DNA from: an uncultured Lentisphaerota bacterium | Lineage (GTDB): Bacteria; Verrucomicrobiota; Kiritimatiellia; CAIQIC01 | DNA length: 64,000 nucleotides | Reading direction: 5' to 3' | Assembly (NCBI GenBank): GCA_903896925.1 | Contig: CAITZM010000016.1 | Location: 64,859 to 128,858 of the forward strand | Shown: positions 49,059 to 64,000 of the stretch, piece by piece | How the letters are laid out: each line of letters begins with the position of its first letter | Numbering within the stretch: the stretch's first letter is position 1 | The notes under the pieces: generated by a model | Database searches by the model: none | What the model saw: the letters and a program-made list of their open reading frames with translations, nothing else | Told to the model about the DNA's origin: nothing | Made by a program: the position numbers and the translations under genes

Positions 49059-52000
49059 ATGGCTGATCGACTAAACTTCGGCAAACTGTCGGATGTGATC
49101 GAACTTCCCGACCTGATCGAAATCCAGTCCGCGTCGTACAAGGATTTCCTTCAGATGGGCGTCGCGCCCACCAAGCGCAAACTGGTGGGTTTGCAGGCGG
49201 TCTTCAAGGAAGTGTTCCCGATCGAAAGCTACGACGGTCAGTGCGCACTGGATTTCGTCAAGTACGATCTCCAGGCGGCGAAGCTGTCGGCGATCGAGTG
49301 CATCCGCGAGGGGCACACGTTCTCGGCGCCGCTCTATGTCACCTTCCGCCTGCGGGACGACAAGTCCACGCGCGAGGAAGACGTGTACATGGGCGAGATC
49401 CCGCTGATGACGGAGTCGGGCACGTTCGTCATCAACGGCGCGGAGCGCGTCGTCGTCAGCCAGTTGCACCGGTCGCCGGGCATCTGCTACGAACAGTCCA
49501 TCCACACCAATGGCTCGGTGCTGTATTCCTTCCGCATCATCCCCGACCGCGGCTCCTGGATCGAAGTGCAGTTCGACGCCACGGACCTGCTCAACATCTA
49601 CCTGGATCGCAAGAAACGCCGCCGGAAATTCCTGGCGACGACCTTCCTGCGGTCGCTGGGCTACGGCAGCGATGACGAGTTGCTCAACCTGTTTTACTCC
49701 GTCGAAAAGCGCTCCCTCAAGGACGCCACCGACGAGGCGAAACTGGCGAACCTCGTCGTCAAGGACGATGTGGTAGATGCCGAATCGCAGAGCATTCTGG
49801 CCCGGCGCTACGATCCGCTGACGAAGGAATTGGTCAAGCAGATGCGCGCGGCCGGCTACGACAGCATCGAAGTGGTCAACGTGGTCTGGGACGAGGGGCT
49901 GTTCCTCAAGAGCATCAAGAAGGATGCGACCCGCACGCAGGACGACGCCCTGAAAGATCTGTACCAGAAGCTGCGCCCCGGCGATCCGGCGACGGTCGCT
50001 AACGCGCGGCAGTTGCTCAAGCGCGTCTTCTTCGATCCGCGTCGCTACGACCTAGGCCGCGTGGGCCGCTACAAGATGCAGCAGAAGCTGAATCTGCCCA
50101 AGGCCAACGAGTCGCGCCTGCTGGAGAAGGAAGACCTCGTGGCGGCGGTCCGCTACCTGATCAACCTCAAGCGCGGTGAAGGCACCGTGGACGACATCGA
50201 CCATCTCGGCAGCCGCCGCATCCGTACCGTGGGCGAATTGCTGGAGAACCAGTGCCGCGTGGGCCTGGCCCGCACGGAACGCCTGGTCAAGGAGCGGATG
50301 ACGATTTTCGACGCGAAGGTCGAGAAGCTCACCCCGCAGAAGCTCATCAACCCGAAGGCTCTTGCCGCGGTCATCCGCGACTTCTTCGGACGCAGCCAGC
50401 TGTCGCAGTTCATGGACCAGACCAATCCGCTGGCCGAACTGACGCACAAGCGGCGCCTCTCGGCCCTTGGCCCCGGCGGCCTCAGCCGCGAACGCGCGGG
50501 CTTCGAAGTCCGCGACGTGCATTCGAGCCATTACGGACGCATCTGCCCGATCGAGACCCCGGAAGGTCCGAACATCGGCCTGATCTCGTCCCTGAGCATG
50601 TTTGCCCGGGTGAACGAATTCGGCTTTATCGAAACACCCTATCGCCGGGTGGAAGCCGGTCGCGTCACCGACAAGGTCGAGTACCTGACGGCCGATGCGG
50701 AAGAAAATTACGTGATCGCGCAGGCGAATTCGCCGCTCGACGACAAGAGCCGCTTTGCGAACGAAAACGTGCAGGCGCGCTACCGCGGCGACTTCCTCGA
50801 GGTCTCGGCCGAACGCGTCAACTACATGGACGTCTCGCCGAAGCAACTCGTCAGCGTGGCCGCCGGCCTGATCCCCTTCCTGGAACACGACGATGCCAAC
50901 CGCGCCTTGATGGGCGCGAACATGCAGCGCCAGGCCGTCCCGCTGCTGCACACCGAGCGGCCCTATGTGGCCACCGGCATCGAAGGCCGCGTGGCGCGCG
51001 ATGCGCGCAGCATGGTCATTGCGACCGCGCCGGGCAAGGTGGCCTACGTGTCCGCCGGACGCATCATTGTCTCCAAGGACGGCGAAGTGCCGGCCAAGAA
51101 GGCGGCGCCCGAGGACGCGCAGGACTACGATCTGCGCAAGTTCATGCGCTCGAACGCCGGCACCTGCGTCAACCAGAAGCCGATCGTCGCCGTGGGGCAG
51201 AAGATCAAGGCGGGCGACGTGCTGGCCGACGGTCCCTGCACCGCCGAGGGCGAGCTCGCGCTCGGCCGCAACGTGCTCGCGGCGTTCATGCCTTGGTGCG
51301 GTTACAACTTCGAAGATGCGATCCTGATCAACGAGCGCATGGTCAAGGACGACGTGTTCACCTCGATCCACATCGAGGAGTTCGAATGCGGCGCCCGTGA
51401 CACCAAGCTCGGCCCCGAGGAGATCACCCGCGACATCCCGAACGTCGGCGAAGAGGCCCTCAAGAACCTCGGCCACGACGGTGTGGTCCGCGTCGGCGCG
51501 GAAGTCAAGCCGGGCGACATCCTGGTGGGCAAGATCACCCCGAAGAGCGAGACGGAACTGGCCCCGGAAGAGCGGTTGCTGCGCGCCATCTTCGGCGAAA
51601 AAGCGGCCGACGTGCGCGACACCTCGCTCACCGTGCCCAGCGGCACCTACGGCATCGTCATGGACGTCAAGGTTTCCGCCCGCAAGGAAGCGGCCTCCCG
51701 CTCCAAGCTGAGCGCCGGCGAACGTCGCAAACAGCTCAAGCAGGCGCAGGACGAATTCAAGGAGAAGCGTCAGGCCGTCACGGACGAACTGACCGAGGCC
51801 TTGAGCAACATCCTGCTCGGCGAGAAGATCCCGCTCGACGTGTTGAACATGGAGAACGGCGAGGTCATCATCCCGGCCAACCGGAAGATCACCAAGACGC
51901 TGTTGCGCAAACTGGCCGCGGCGCACGATCACATCGAGATCGACCCCAGCCCGATCCAGATCAAGATCCAGGGCATCATCGGCGAGTTCAGCCACAAGTT

Positions 52001-52808
52001 CTCCGAACTGCAGATGGAGCAGGACCGCGCGATGGACCGCCTCGAGAGCGGCGACGACGTCGATCCGGGCATCATCAAGCAGGTCAAGGTCTTTGTCGCC
52101 AGCAAGAAGAAGCTCTCCGTCGGCGACAAGATGGCCGGCCGCCATGGTAACAAGGGCGTGATCGCGAAGATCGTGCCCGAGGAAGACATGCCGTTCCAGC
52201 CGGACGGAACGCCGGTCGACATCGTGCTCAATCCGCTGGGCGTGCCTTCCCGCATGAACGTCGGACAGGTGCTCGAAACGCATCTGGGCATCGCCTGCCG
52301 CATGCTCGGCATGCATATCATGACGCCGGTGTTCGACGGCATGCCGGAAAAGAACATCCACGAGATGCTCAAGCAGTGCGGTCTGCCGGAAGACGGCAAG
52401 ACGGTGCTCTTCGATGGCCGCACGGGCGAGCCGTTCGATCAGCGGGTCGTGGTCGGGGTGATCTACATCCTGAAACTGCACCATCTGGTCAGCGACAAGA
52501 TCCATGCCCGCGCCGTCGGTCCCTATTCCCTGGTCACTCAGCAACCCCTGGGCGGCAAGGCGCAATACGGCGGACAGCGTTTCGGCGAAATGGAAGTCTG
52601 GGCGCTCGAGGCCTACGGCGCGGCGTACGCGCTGCAGGAAGTCCTCACGGTCAAGAGCGACGACGTTCCGGGCCGCACGCGGATCTACGAATCCATCGTC
52701 AAGGGCGAGAACGTGCTCGAGGCCGGCATGCCGGAATCGTTCAACGTGCTGCTCAAGGAAATCCAAAGCCTCGGCCTGGATATGCGACTGGTGAAAACCG
52801 TTGAGTAA
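49059..52808 (+). CDS. rpoB: RNA polymerase beta subunit RpoB
   Basis: The 1249-residue protein is a single intact beta subunit. It has the rifampicin-pocket sequence [21 protein letters not shown], the [20 protein letters not shown] block, [14 protein letters not shown], the [15 protein letters not shown] region, and the C-terminal [20 protein letters not shown]. It forms half of the active-site cleft. ATG 49059 begins [10 protein letters not shown], while the open frame upstream to 48984 is leader. No inserted domain or intein is seen. Confidence 0.98.
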   Translation: MADRLNFGKLSDVIELPDLIEIQSASYKDFLQMGVAPTKRKLVGLQAVFKEVFPIESYDGQCALDFVKYDLQAAKLSAIECIREGHTFSAPLYVTFRLRDDKSTREEDVYMGEIPLMTESGTFVINGAERVVVSQLHRSPGICYEQSIHTNGSVLYSFRIIPDRGSWIEVQFDATDLLNIYLDRKKRRRKFLATTFLRSLGYGSDDELLNLFYSVEKRSLKDATDEAKLANLVVKDDVVDAESQSILARRYDPLTKELVKQMRAAGYDSIEVVNVVWDEGLFLKSIKKDATRTQDDALKDLYQKLRPGDPATVANARQLLKRVFFDPRRYDLGRVGRYKMQQKLNLPKANESRLLEKEDLVAAVRYLINLKRGEGTVDDIDHLGSRRIRTVGELLENQCRVGLARTERLVKERMTIFDAKVEKLTPQKLINPKALAAVIRDFFGRSQLSQFMDQTNPLAELTHKRRLSALGPGGLSRERAGFEVRDVHSSHYGRICPIETPEGPNIGLISSLSMFARVNEFGFIETPYRRVEAGRVTDKVEYLTADAEENYVIAQANSPLDDKSRFANENVQARYRGDFLEVSAERVNYMDVSPKQLVSVAAGLIPFLEHDDANRALMGANMQRQAVPLLHTERPYVATGIEGRVARDARSMVIATAPGKVAYVSAGRIIVSKDGEVPAKKAAPEDAQDYDLRKFMRSNAGTCVNQKPIVAVGQKIKAGDVLADGPCTAEGELALGRNVLAAFMPWCGYNFEDAILINERMVKDDVFTSIHIEEFECGARDTKLGPEEITRDIPNVGEEALKNLGHDGVVRVGAEVKPGDILVGKITPKSETELAPEERLLRAIFGEKAADVRDTSLTVPSGTYGIVMDVKVSARKEAASRSKLSAGERRKQLKQAQDEFKEKRQAVTDELTEALSNILLGEKIPLDVLNMENGEVIIPANRKITKTLLRKLAAAHDHIEIDPSPIQIKIQGIIGEFSHKFSELQMEQDRAMDRLESGDDVDPGIIKQVKVFVASKKKLSVGDKMAGRHGNKGVIAKIVPEEDMPFQPDGTPVDIVLNPLGVPSRMNVGQVLETHLGIACRMLGMHIMTPVFDGMPEKNIHEMLKQCGLPEDGKTVLFDGRTGEPFDQRVVVGVIYILKLHHLVSDKIHARAVGPYSLVTQQPLGGKAQYGGQRFGEMEVWALEAYGAAYALQEVLTVKSDDVPGRTRIYESIVKGENVLEAGMPESFNVLLKEIQSLGLDMRLVKTVE

Positions 52809-52853
52809 TTTTGGGGCCTGCGGGCAACCGCCGGCATTTGAAGGAGATCTCGG

Positions 52854-57014
<4,161 letters not shown>

Positions 57015-57087
57015 GTAAACCTGTTGCCAAGGGCGCAACGCTTTGGTACTGTCTCGCGCTCTTTTGTAAATAAGGACATTAAAAAAT

Positions 57088-57471
57088 ATGCCGACCATTA
57101 ACCAGCTTGTGCGCAGCGGACGCAATCCGCCGCATGCGAAGAGCAAGTCGCCCGCGTTGGCGGGTTGCCCTCAGCGGCGCGGGGTGTGCCTCATCGTCAA
57201 GACGATGACGCCGAAGAAGCCTAACTCCGCCCTGCGGAAGATCGCCCGTGTGCGGTTGACCAACGGACAGGAAGTCACCGCCTACATCCCCGGCGAAGGG
57301 CACAACCTGCAGGAGCACAGCATGGTGTTGGTGCGCGGCGGTCGTGTGAAGGATCTGCCCGGCGTGCGCTACCACATCGTGCGCGGCACGCTCGACTGCA
57401 TCGGCGTGGATGCGCGGCGGCGCGGCCGGTCCAAGTACGGCGCGAAGACCCCGAAGGAAGCGACGAAGTAA
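57088..57471 (+). CDS. rpsL: Ribosomal protein uS12
   Basis: The 127-residue decoding-centre protein has the invariant [17 protein letters not shown] (with the streptomycin-site lysine) and [20 protein letters not shown] (second such lysine). Both lysines are present, the streptomycin-sensitive state by E. coli analogy. It begins the str part of the block, 73 bases after rpoC, with no break in strand or spacing that would suggest a new operon. Confidence 0.97.
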   Translation: MPTINQLVRSGRNPPHAKSKSPALAGCPQRRGVCLIVKTMTPKKPNSALRKIARVRLTNGQEVTAYIPGEGHNLQEHSMVLVRGGRVKDLPGVRYHIVRGTLDCIGVDARRRGRSKYGAKTPKEATK

Positions 57472-57511
57472 TTTTACGGTGTCCGAGGCCTGGATAAACG
57501 CCCCCGGTGGG

Positions 57512-57527
57512 TTTCCAAACCTTGGAA
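57512..57527. repeat. TTTCCAAACCTTGGAA palindrome between rpsL and rpsG
   Basis: TTTCCAAACCTTGGAA is a near-perfect palindrome of the family also seen at 9853-9900, 28593-28644 and 46793-46837. It lies in the 94-base gap between rpsL and rpsG, a place where genes are usually close. Confidence 0.6.
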
Positions 57528-57565
57528 TGTGATGGATCCTGGTTGCGGTTGCGAGGAAGAACGAC

Positions 57566-58036
57566 ATGGCTAGAAGGCGCAGAGCGGAAAAACGGCTGAT
57601 TACGCCCGACACGCGTTTCAGCAGCGAGCTGGTCGCGCGGCTCATCAACAGCATCATGGAGCGTGGCAAGAAGTCCACGGCCGAGCGCATCGTCTACGGC
57701 GCGCTTGACCAGCTCCAGCAGGTGACCCAGCAGGACCCGTTGCAGGTGTTCCAGCAGGCCCTCGACAACATCCGGCCGCAGCTCGAGGTCAAGAGCCGCC
57801 GCGTGGGCGGTGCGACCTACCAGGTGCCCGTCGAAGTCAGCCCCGACCGGCAGGTGGCGCTGGCCATGCGCTGGATCATCGACTATGCCACCGGCCGCAA
57901 GGGCATCGGCATGTCGCGGGCGCTCGCGCTGGAACTCGGCGACGCGTTCAAGGGCACGGGCAACGCGATCAAGAAACGTGACGATACGCACAAGATGGCG
58001 CAGGCGAACAAGGCCTTTGCGCATTACCGCTGGTAA
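57566..58036 (+). CDS. rpsG: Ribosomal protein uS7
   Basis: The 156-residue protein begins [15 protein letters not shown] and has [36 protein letters not shown] and the C-terminal [20 protein letters not shown], all typical of uS7. It starts the assembly of the 30S head and lines the E site. It is 16 bases upstream of fusA. Confidence 0.97.
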   Translation: MARRRRAEKRLITPDTRFSSELVARLINSIMERGKKSTAERIVYGALDQLQQVTQQDPLQVFQQALDNIRPQLEVKSRRVGGATYQVPVEVSPDRQVALAMRWIIDYATGRKGIGMSRALALELGDAFKGTGNAIKKRDDTHKMAQANKAFAHYRW

Positions 58037-58052
58037 CTTTTAGAGACGAGCA

Positions 58053-60188
<2,136 letters not shown>

Positions 60189-60196
60189 AGGACAGC

Positions 60197-60505
60197 ATGA
60201 ATCAGCAACGCATTAGAATTCGGTTGAAAGCCTACGATCACAAGGCGCTGGATACTTCCGCGCAGGAGATCGTCGAAACCGCGAAGCGGACCGGCGCCCG
60301 GGTCGCCGGACCCATCCCGCTACCGACGCGCATCGAGCGCTACACGGTGAATCGCAGCGTTCACGCCGACAAAAAATCCATGGAACAGTTCGAGGTCCGC
60401 ACTCACAAGCGGCTGCTCGACATCATCGAGCCCACAGCGCGCACGGTGGACGAGCTCAAGAAGCTCAACCTCCCCGCGGGCGTGGACATCACCATCAAAA
60501 TCTGA
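60197..60505 (+). CDS. rpsJ: Ribosomal protein uS10
   Basis: The 102-residue protein has [13 protein letters not shown] at the N terminus, [14 protein letters not shown] and [10 protein letters not shown], the complete uS10 pattern. Besides its ribosomal role it is NusE, the NusG/NusB partner in antitermination. It follows fusA by only 8 bases with no second tuf gene between them. Confidence 0.97.
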   Translation: MNQQRIRIRLKAYDHKALDTSAQEIVETAKRTGARVAGPIPLPTRIERYTVNRSVHADKKSMEQFEVRTHKRLLDIIEPTARTVDELKKLNLPAGVDITIKI

Positions 60506-60513
60506 AGGATGTC

Positions 60514-61152
60514 ATGCAAGCACTTATCGGCAAAAAAATCGGCATGACACAGGTCTATGACGCGCAGGGCTCTCACGTTCCCGTGACGGCGCTGCTGGTC
60601 GGACCGTGTGTTGTGGTCCAGCTCAAAACGGTGGCCAAGGAAGGCTATGCGGCCGCGCAGCTCGGCTTCGGCGAACGCCGGGTCAAGAACGCGGGCAAGG
60701 CCCAGGAAGGCCACTGCAAAAAGGCCGGCGTCACCCTGCAGCGCACGCTGCGCGAGGTCAAACTCGATGCGGACGAGACGCTCAAGCCCGGCGACGTGGT
60801 CGGCGCGGCCCAGTTCAAGGACGTCAAGTTCGTGGACGTGGTCGGCATCACCAAGGGCCGCGGTTTCCAGGGTGTGGTCAAACGCCACGACTTCCGCGGC
60901 GGCCCGGCGGCGCACGGTCATACGTCGCACCGGCGCCCCGGCTCGATCGGCAACCGCACGTGGCCGAGCCGCGTGTTCAAGAACCGGCGCATGCCCGGTC
61001 ACATGGGTTTCGTTCAGGTGACGACGCAAAACCTGCGGGTGGTGCAGGTGCGTGAAGAAGACAACGTGATCCTCGTGCGTGGGGCCGTGCCCGGCCCGAC
61101 GGGCAGCATCCTGCTCGTGCGCAAGGCGATCAAGAAGGCGGCGACGAAATGA
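60514..61152 (+). CDS. rplC: Ribosomal protein uL3
   Basis: The 212-residue protein starts MQALIGKKIGMTQVYDAQG and has the uL3 signature GRGFQGVVKRHDFRGGPAAHG (quoted over about residues 115-135), then HRRPGSIGNRTWPSRVFK. It is an early 50S assembly protein reaching to the peptidyl transferase centre. Its stop overlaps the rplD start. Confidence 0.97.
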   Translation: MQALIGKKIGMTQVYDAQGSHVPVTALLVGPCVVVQLKTVAKEGYAAAQLGFGERRVKNAGKAQEGHCKKAGVTLQRTLREVKLDADETLKPGDVVGAAQFKDVKFVDVVGITKGRGFQGVVKRHDFRGGPAAHGHTSHRRPGSIGNRTWPSRVFKNRRMPGHMGFVQVTTQNLRVVQVREEDNVILVRGAVPGPTGSILLVRKAIKKAATK

Positions 61153-61793
61153 GCAAGTTGAACCTTTATACCGCGCAAGGCGAGAAGGCGGGCGACGTTG
61201 AAATCGCCGATGCCGTGCTCGTGATGGACCGCGGCGAGCAGGCCGTGCACGATGCCGTGGTGGCGCACCGGAACAACGTGCGCGCCGGCACGCACAAGAC
61301 CAAGAAGCGCGACGAAGTCAGCGGCGGCGGCATCAAGCCCTTCAAGCAAAAGGGCACCGGGCGCGCGCGGGCGGGCTCCATCCGCTCCCCGATCTGGCGC
61401 GGCGGCGGCGTGGTCTTCGGACCGCAGCCCCGCGACTATTCGCAGCAGCTCAACAAGCGCGTGGCCAAGCTGGCCTTCGCCCGCGCCATGAGCGAGCGCA
61501 TCACCGAGGGCGCCGTCATCGTCGTCGAGCGCTTTGCGCCGGCCCAGCCCAAGACGCGGCTGGTGACGGAATTGCTCAAGAAACTGGGCGTCAAGCAAGG
61601 CGCGCTGCTCATCAACGAGGCGGCCGACCGCAACCTGACCTTGGCCGTCCGCAACCTGGCGAAGATCGAGGTCGTGCCGGCGAGCGATGCGAACACCTAC
61701 CAGGTGCTGCGCTACCGCCAGATTGTCGTCAGCAAGGCGGCGCTGGAGAAGCTGGAACAACGCATGAAGAACTTGGGCCGGAGGACGGCATGA
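61149..61793 (+). CDS. rplD: Ribosomal protein uL4
   Basis: The 214-residue protein has the extended-loop region KQKGTGRARAGSIRSPIWRG, which lines the exit tunnel, and the flanking globular fold (LNKRVAKLAFARAMSERI). It overlaps rplC by ATGA and rplW by ATGA. In E. coli this protein represses the S10 operon; no leader for that mechanism is seen here because the unit continues from upstream genes. Confidence 0.96.
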   Translation: MSKLNLYTAQGEKAGDVEIADAVLVMDRGEQAVHDAVVAHRNNVRAGTHKTKKRDEVSGGGIKPFKQKGTGRARAGSIRSPIWRGGGVVFGPQPRDYSQQLNKRVAKLAFARAMSERITEGAVIVVERFAPAQPKTRLVTELLKKLGVKQGALLINEAADRNLTLAVRNLAKIEVVPASDANTYQVLRYRQIVVSKAALEKLEQRMKNLGRRTA

Positions 61794-62074
61794 AGGACCC
61801 GCGGCTGATCATTAAGCGGCTGATCGTGACCGAAAAGGGCACGCGGCTGACCGAGAAGCACAACCAGTATCAGTTCGAAGTGCAGACCTCGGCGAACAAG
61901 GTGGAGATCAAGAAGGCTGTCGAGACGGTCTTCAGCGTGCACGTCACGAAGGTCAACACCATGAACAAACTGGGCAAGGCCAAGCGGCTGCGCACCATGA
62001 AATACGGCCGCACCTCGGCCTGGAAACGCGCAATCGTCACCCTCAAAAAGGGCGACAAGATAGACCTGACCTGA
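61790..62074 (+). CDS. rplW: Ribosomal protein uL23
   Basis: The 94-residue protein shows the uL23 pattern: IIKRLIVTEKGTRLTEKHNQ, YQFEVQTSANKVEIKKAVE and FSVHVTKVNTMN. It sits at the tunnel exit, the docking site for signal recognition particle and trigger factor. Start overlaps rplD. Confidence 0.96.
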   Translation: MKDPRLIIKRLIVTEKGTRLTEKHNQYQFEVQTSANKVEIKKAVETVFSVHVTKVNTMNKLGKAKRLRTMKYGRTSAWKRAIVTLKKGDKIDLT

Positions 62075-62086
62075 CGGGAGTGACGC

Positions 62087-62908
62087 ATGGGTATCAAGAA
62101 ATTTAGACCGACAACACCGAGCCTGCGGTTCACCGCGCTGTCCGACTTCAAGAGCATCACGAAGTCGACGCCGGAGAAATCGCTCCTCCTGCCGCGGAAA
62201 AACAAGGCCGGCCGCAATTTCATGGGCCGGATCACCATCCGCCACCAGGGCGGCGGGCACAAGCAGCACCTGCGCATCATCGACTTCAAGCGCGAGAAGC
62301 GGGTGCCGGCCAAGGTCGCCGCGATCGAATACGATCCCGGCCGCACGGCGCGCATCGCGCTGCTGCACTATCTCGATGGCGAGAAGCGCTACATCCTGGC
62401 GCCCAACGGCCTCGCCGTGGGCACCACGATCGTCGCCGGTCCGGCGGTCGAGCCGGCGGTCGGCAATGCGCTGCCGCTGTCCGCGATCCCGCTCGGTCTG
62501 CAGATCCACTGCATCGAGTTGATCCCCGGCCGCGGGGCCCAGATGGTCCGCACCGCCGGCAACGTGGCCGAGGTCATGGCCCGCGAAGGCGAGTATGCGC
62601 ACGTCAAACTGCCCTCGGGCGAGATCCGTCGCATCCACATCACGTGCTACGCGACGATCGGCCAGGTCGGCAACCTCGAGCATGAGAACATTTCGTTGGG
62701 CAAGGCCGGCCGCAAACGCTGGCTCGGTGTGCGCCCGACCGTCCGCGGCGTGGCCATGAACCCGATCGATCATCCGATGGGCGGCGGCGAAGGCCGGTCC
62801 TCGGGTGGCGGTCACCCGGTGACGCCGTGGGGTCGGAAGACAAAGGGCAAGAAGACGGGCAGCCGGAAGAAACCGTCGCGTAACTTCATCGTGCAGAGGA
62901 GAAAATAA
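62087..62908 (+). CDS. rplB: Ribosomal protein uL2
   Basis: The 273-residue protein has the usual uL2 landmarks: [58 protein letters not shown], and the essential C-terminal loop [20 protein letters not shown] with the histidine near the peptidyl transferase centre. Length is normal. Confidence 0.97.
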   Translation: MGIKKFRPTTPSLRFTALSDFKSITKSTPEKSLLLPRKNKAGRNFMGRITIRHQGGGHKQHLRIIDFKREKRVPAKVAAIEYDPGRTARIALLHYLDGEKRYILAPNGLAVGTTIVAGPAVEPAVGNALPLSAIPLGLQIHCIELIPGRGAQMVRTAGNVAEVMAREGEYAHVKLPSGEIRRIHITCYATIGQVGNLEHENISLGKAGRKRWLGVRPTVRGVAMNPIDHPMGGGEGRSSGGGHPVTPWGRKTKGKKTGSRKKPSRNFIVQRRK

Positions 62909-62911
62909 GCC

Positions 62912-63196
62912 ATGGGACGTTCAATCAAAAAAGGCCCGTTCGTCGATGGTCATCTCCTCAAGAAGGTGGAGGCCGCGGCTAAATCCGGCGACAAGAAGCC
63001 GATCCGGACATGGTCGCGCCGCTCGATGATCCTGCCGGAATTCATCGGTGTGAACCTCGCGGTGCACAACGGGAAAACTTTCGTGTCGGTGTATGTCACC
63101 GAAAACATGGTCGGCCACCGGCTGGGCGAGTTTTCGCCCACGCGGACGTTCCGCAAGCATGGCCAGGCGACCGACAAGGTGGTCGCGCTCAAGTAA
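62912..63196 (+). CDS. rpsS: Ribosomal protein uS19
   Basis: The 94-residue protein begins [20 protein letters not shown] and has [23 protein letters not shown] (over residues 31-53) and [13 protein letters not shown], the uS19 signature. It binds uS13 in the 30S head. The next gene should be rplV but an extra gene is placed between. Confidence 0.97.
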   Translation: MGRSIKKGPFVDGHLLKKVEAAAKSGDKKPIRTWSRRSMILPEFIGVNLAVHNGKTFVSVYVTENMVGHRLGEFSPTRTFRKHGQATDKVVALK

Positions 63197-63207
63197 GAGC
63201 GTGCGCC

Positions 63208-63813
63208 ATGAGCCGATCCGCAAGTTGGCTGGGCGCAGGCGTGGCCCTGGGTTTGCTCGGCGGCGTGGTGGCGGGTCGCCACTGGGAGCAGCTCGGTGCC
63301 CAGGCGCAGGTGCTGGTGTGGAAGGAAAAGGCCGGGCAGGCGCAGCAGCGGCTGGACGAGTTTGGCGAGCGCCATGAGCAGCAGGCGGTGCAGTTGCAGT
63401 CCGCGCGGCGCGACGGGGAAAAGGCGCTGCAACGGGTACGCGAGTTGGAGCAGGCCGTAAGCAAGGCGCAGGCGGAGACGAAGAGCGCGCAGGCCGAGAC
63501 GGACGCGCTGCGGACGGTGCGGCCGAAGGCGGGCAGTGACGAAGCGCTGCCGCCGCCGCCGGCGTCGGCCCTGAGTGCGGCGACGGTGCGGGTGTTGGAA
63601 GTCAATCTGCCGCTGAAGATGCTGATGGTGGATGTCGGTGCGCAGGGCGGGCTGCAGGCGGGGATGGGGTTCGTGGTCCTGCATGAGAAAACGCCGGTCG
63701 CGGAGGTACGCGCGGCCGACGTGCGCGCGACGTTCAGCGGCATGGTGATCGAAAAAATTTACGCCGGCCAGCAACCGGCACCGGGCGACCGGTTGGTCGT
63801 GCGGAGAAAATGA
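63208..63813 (+). CDS. Membrane-anchored coiled-coil protein inserted in the S10 gene cluster
   Basis: The 201-residue product has an N-terminal membrane span (SWLGAGVALGLLGGVVAG, residues 6-23), a long coiled coil rich in Gln/Glu/Ala (about 30-110, e.g. EHEQQ-like heptads and ALQRVRELEQAVSKAQAET), a Pro-rich link, and a C-terminal beta-type domain (about 122-200) with VRVLEVNLPLKMLMVDVGAQ, a G-x-x-x-GM turn (GLQAGMGF) and SGMVIEKIYAG. The last part resembles MreC-like or envelope beta domains of PVC bacteria, by pattern only. It begins 12 bases after rpsS and ends 10 bases before rplV, so it must be co-transcribed. I do not recognise the family. Confidence 0.78.
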   Translation: MSRSASWLGAGVALGLLGGVVAGRHWEQLGAQAQVLVWKEKAGQAQQRLDEFGERHEQQAVQLQSARRDGEKALQRVRELEQAVSKAQAETKSAQAETDALRTVRPKAGSDEALPPPPASALSAATVRVLEVNLPLKMLMVDVGAQGGLQAGMGFVVLHEKTPVAEVRAADVRATFSGMVIEKIYAGQQPAPGDRLVVRRK

Positions 63814-63823
63814 GGGTAGGACG

Positions 63824-64000
63824 ATGGAAGTGATGGCGAAAACAAGATTTGTGCGGCTGGCCAATTCGAAGGCCGTGGACATGGCGCGGGCCCTGCAGGG
63901 GTTGCCTGTGCCGCAGGCGCTGCAGATTGTCAGTTTCAGCGAACGCAAGGCGGCCTATTATCTGGGCAAGACGCTCAAGTCCGCCATCGCCAACGCCGAA
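63824..64000 (+). CDS. rplV: Ribosomal protein uL22, N-terminal part (cut by window end)
   Basis: ATG 63824 follows GAGGGTAGG at a good Shine-Dalgarno distance. The visible 59 residues (MEVMAKTRFVRLANSKAV at the start and TLKSAIANAE at the end) match the uL22 pattern, including the conserved LKSAIANAE that precedes the tunnel loop. The gene continues beyond the window. Confidence 0.93.
   Translation, partial: MEVMAKTRFVRLANSKAVDMARALQGLPVPQALQIVSFSERKAAYYLGKTLKSAIANAE

Overview
The window is high-GC bacterial DNA with long, tightly packed operons. The gene order from tuf to rplV, the PVC-like habit of scattering short word-like repeats between genes, and an EF-Tu with an altered switch I region point to the Planctomycetota-Verrucomicrobiota-Lentisphaerota-Kiritimatiellota group. 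A Kiritimatiellota/Lentisphaerota-like organism is my best guess, but this is inference from gene content and not a phylogeny.

Layout. Positions 1-3.2 kb hold the end of an unknown gene, then an overlapping set: a cytoplasmic Ser/Thr kinase, a PduO-type cobalamin adenosyltransferase, murB and a small unknown. 3.8-6.5 kb is surA-like/pdxA/rsmA. 6.9-9.7 kb (minus) is an HPt protein plus a three-receiver hybrid histidine kinase. mfd fills 9.9-13.5 kb. A membrane protein and a Tat-type phosphoesterase-like lipoprotein follow (minus), then aspS. 18.2-23.6 kb is a compact 2-keto-3-deoxygluconate (KDG) locus: a readable promoter and palindromic operator, a GntR/FCD regulator, a secreted double-propeller BNR protein, KDPG aldolase and a KDG kinase. 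23.8-31.3 kb holds a phosphoesterase, an ABC ATPase/HlyD/TolC export set without a permease, a DUF2059-DUF1573 fusion and a secreted Cys-rich protein.

31.4-41.4 kb (minus) is an operon of eight genes, seven of them subunits of a group 4 hydrogenase/complex I-like membrane complex, mostly joined by ATGA overlaps. Its large subunit has lost the cysteines that hold the NiFe centre, so it is an energy-converting-hydrogenase-related (Ehr) type complex and not a hydrogenase. A protein with an HTH and a PTS EIIA domain is encoded between two equal-length copies of the antiporter-like HyfB subunit. This is the most interesting block in the window.

42.0-44.0 kb is a secreted papain-like peptidase with LGFP repeats. 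From 44.1 kb to the end runs a continuous plus-strand expression block: promoter, tRNA-Thr, tuf, rpmG, tRNA-Trp, secE, nusG, rplK, rplA, rplJ, rplL, rpoB, rpoC, rpsL, rpsG, fusA, rpsJ, rplC, rplD, rplW, rplB, rpsS, an unexpected membrane-anchored coiled-coil gene, and the start of rplV.

Several repeat families (GAACATC words, TTTCCAA/TTGGAAA palindromes, a GTAGGGGCGCAG inverted-repeat element, GCGTCCCGC hairpins) lie between genes. In at least two cases they run into reading frames, at signal peptide ends and inside Mfd.
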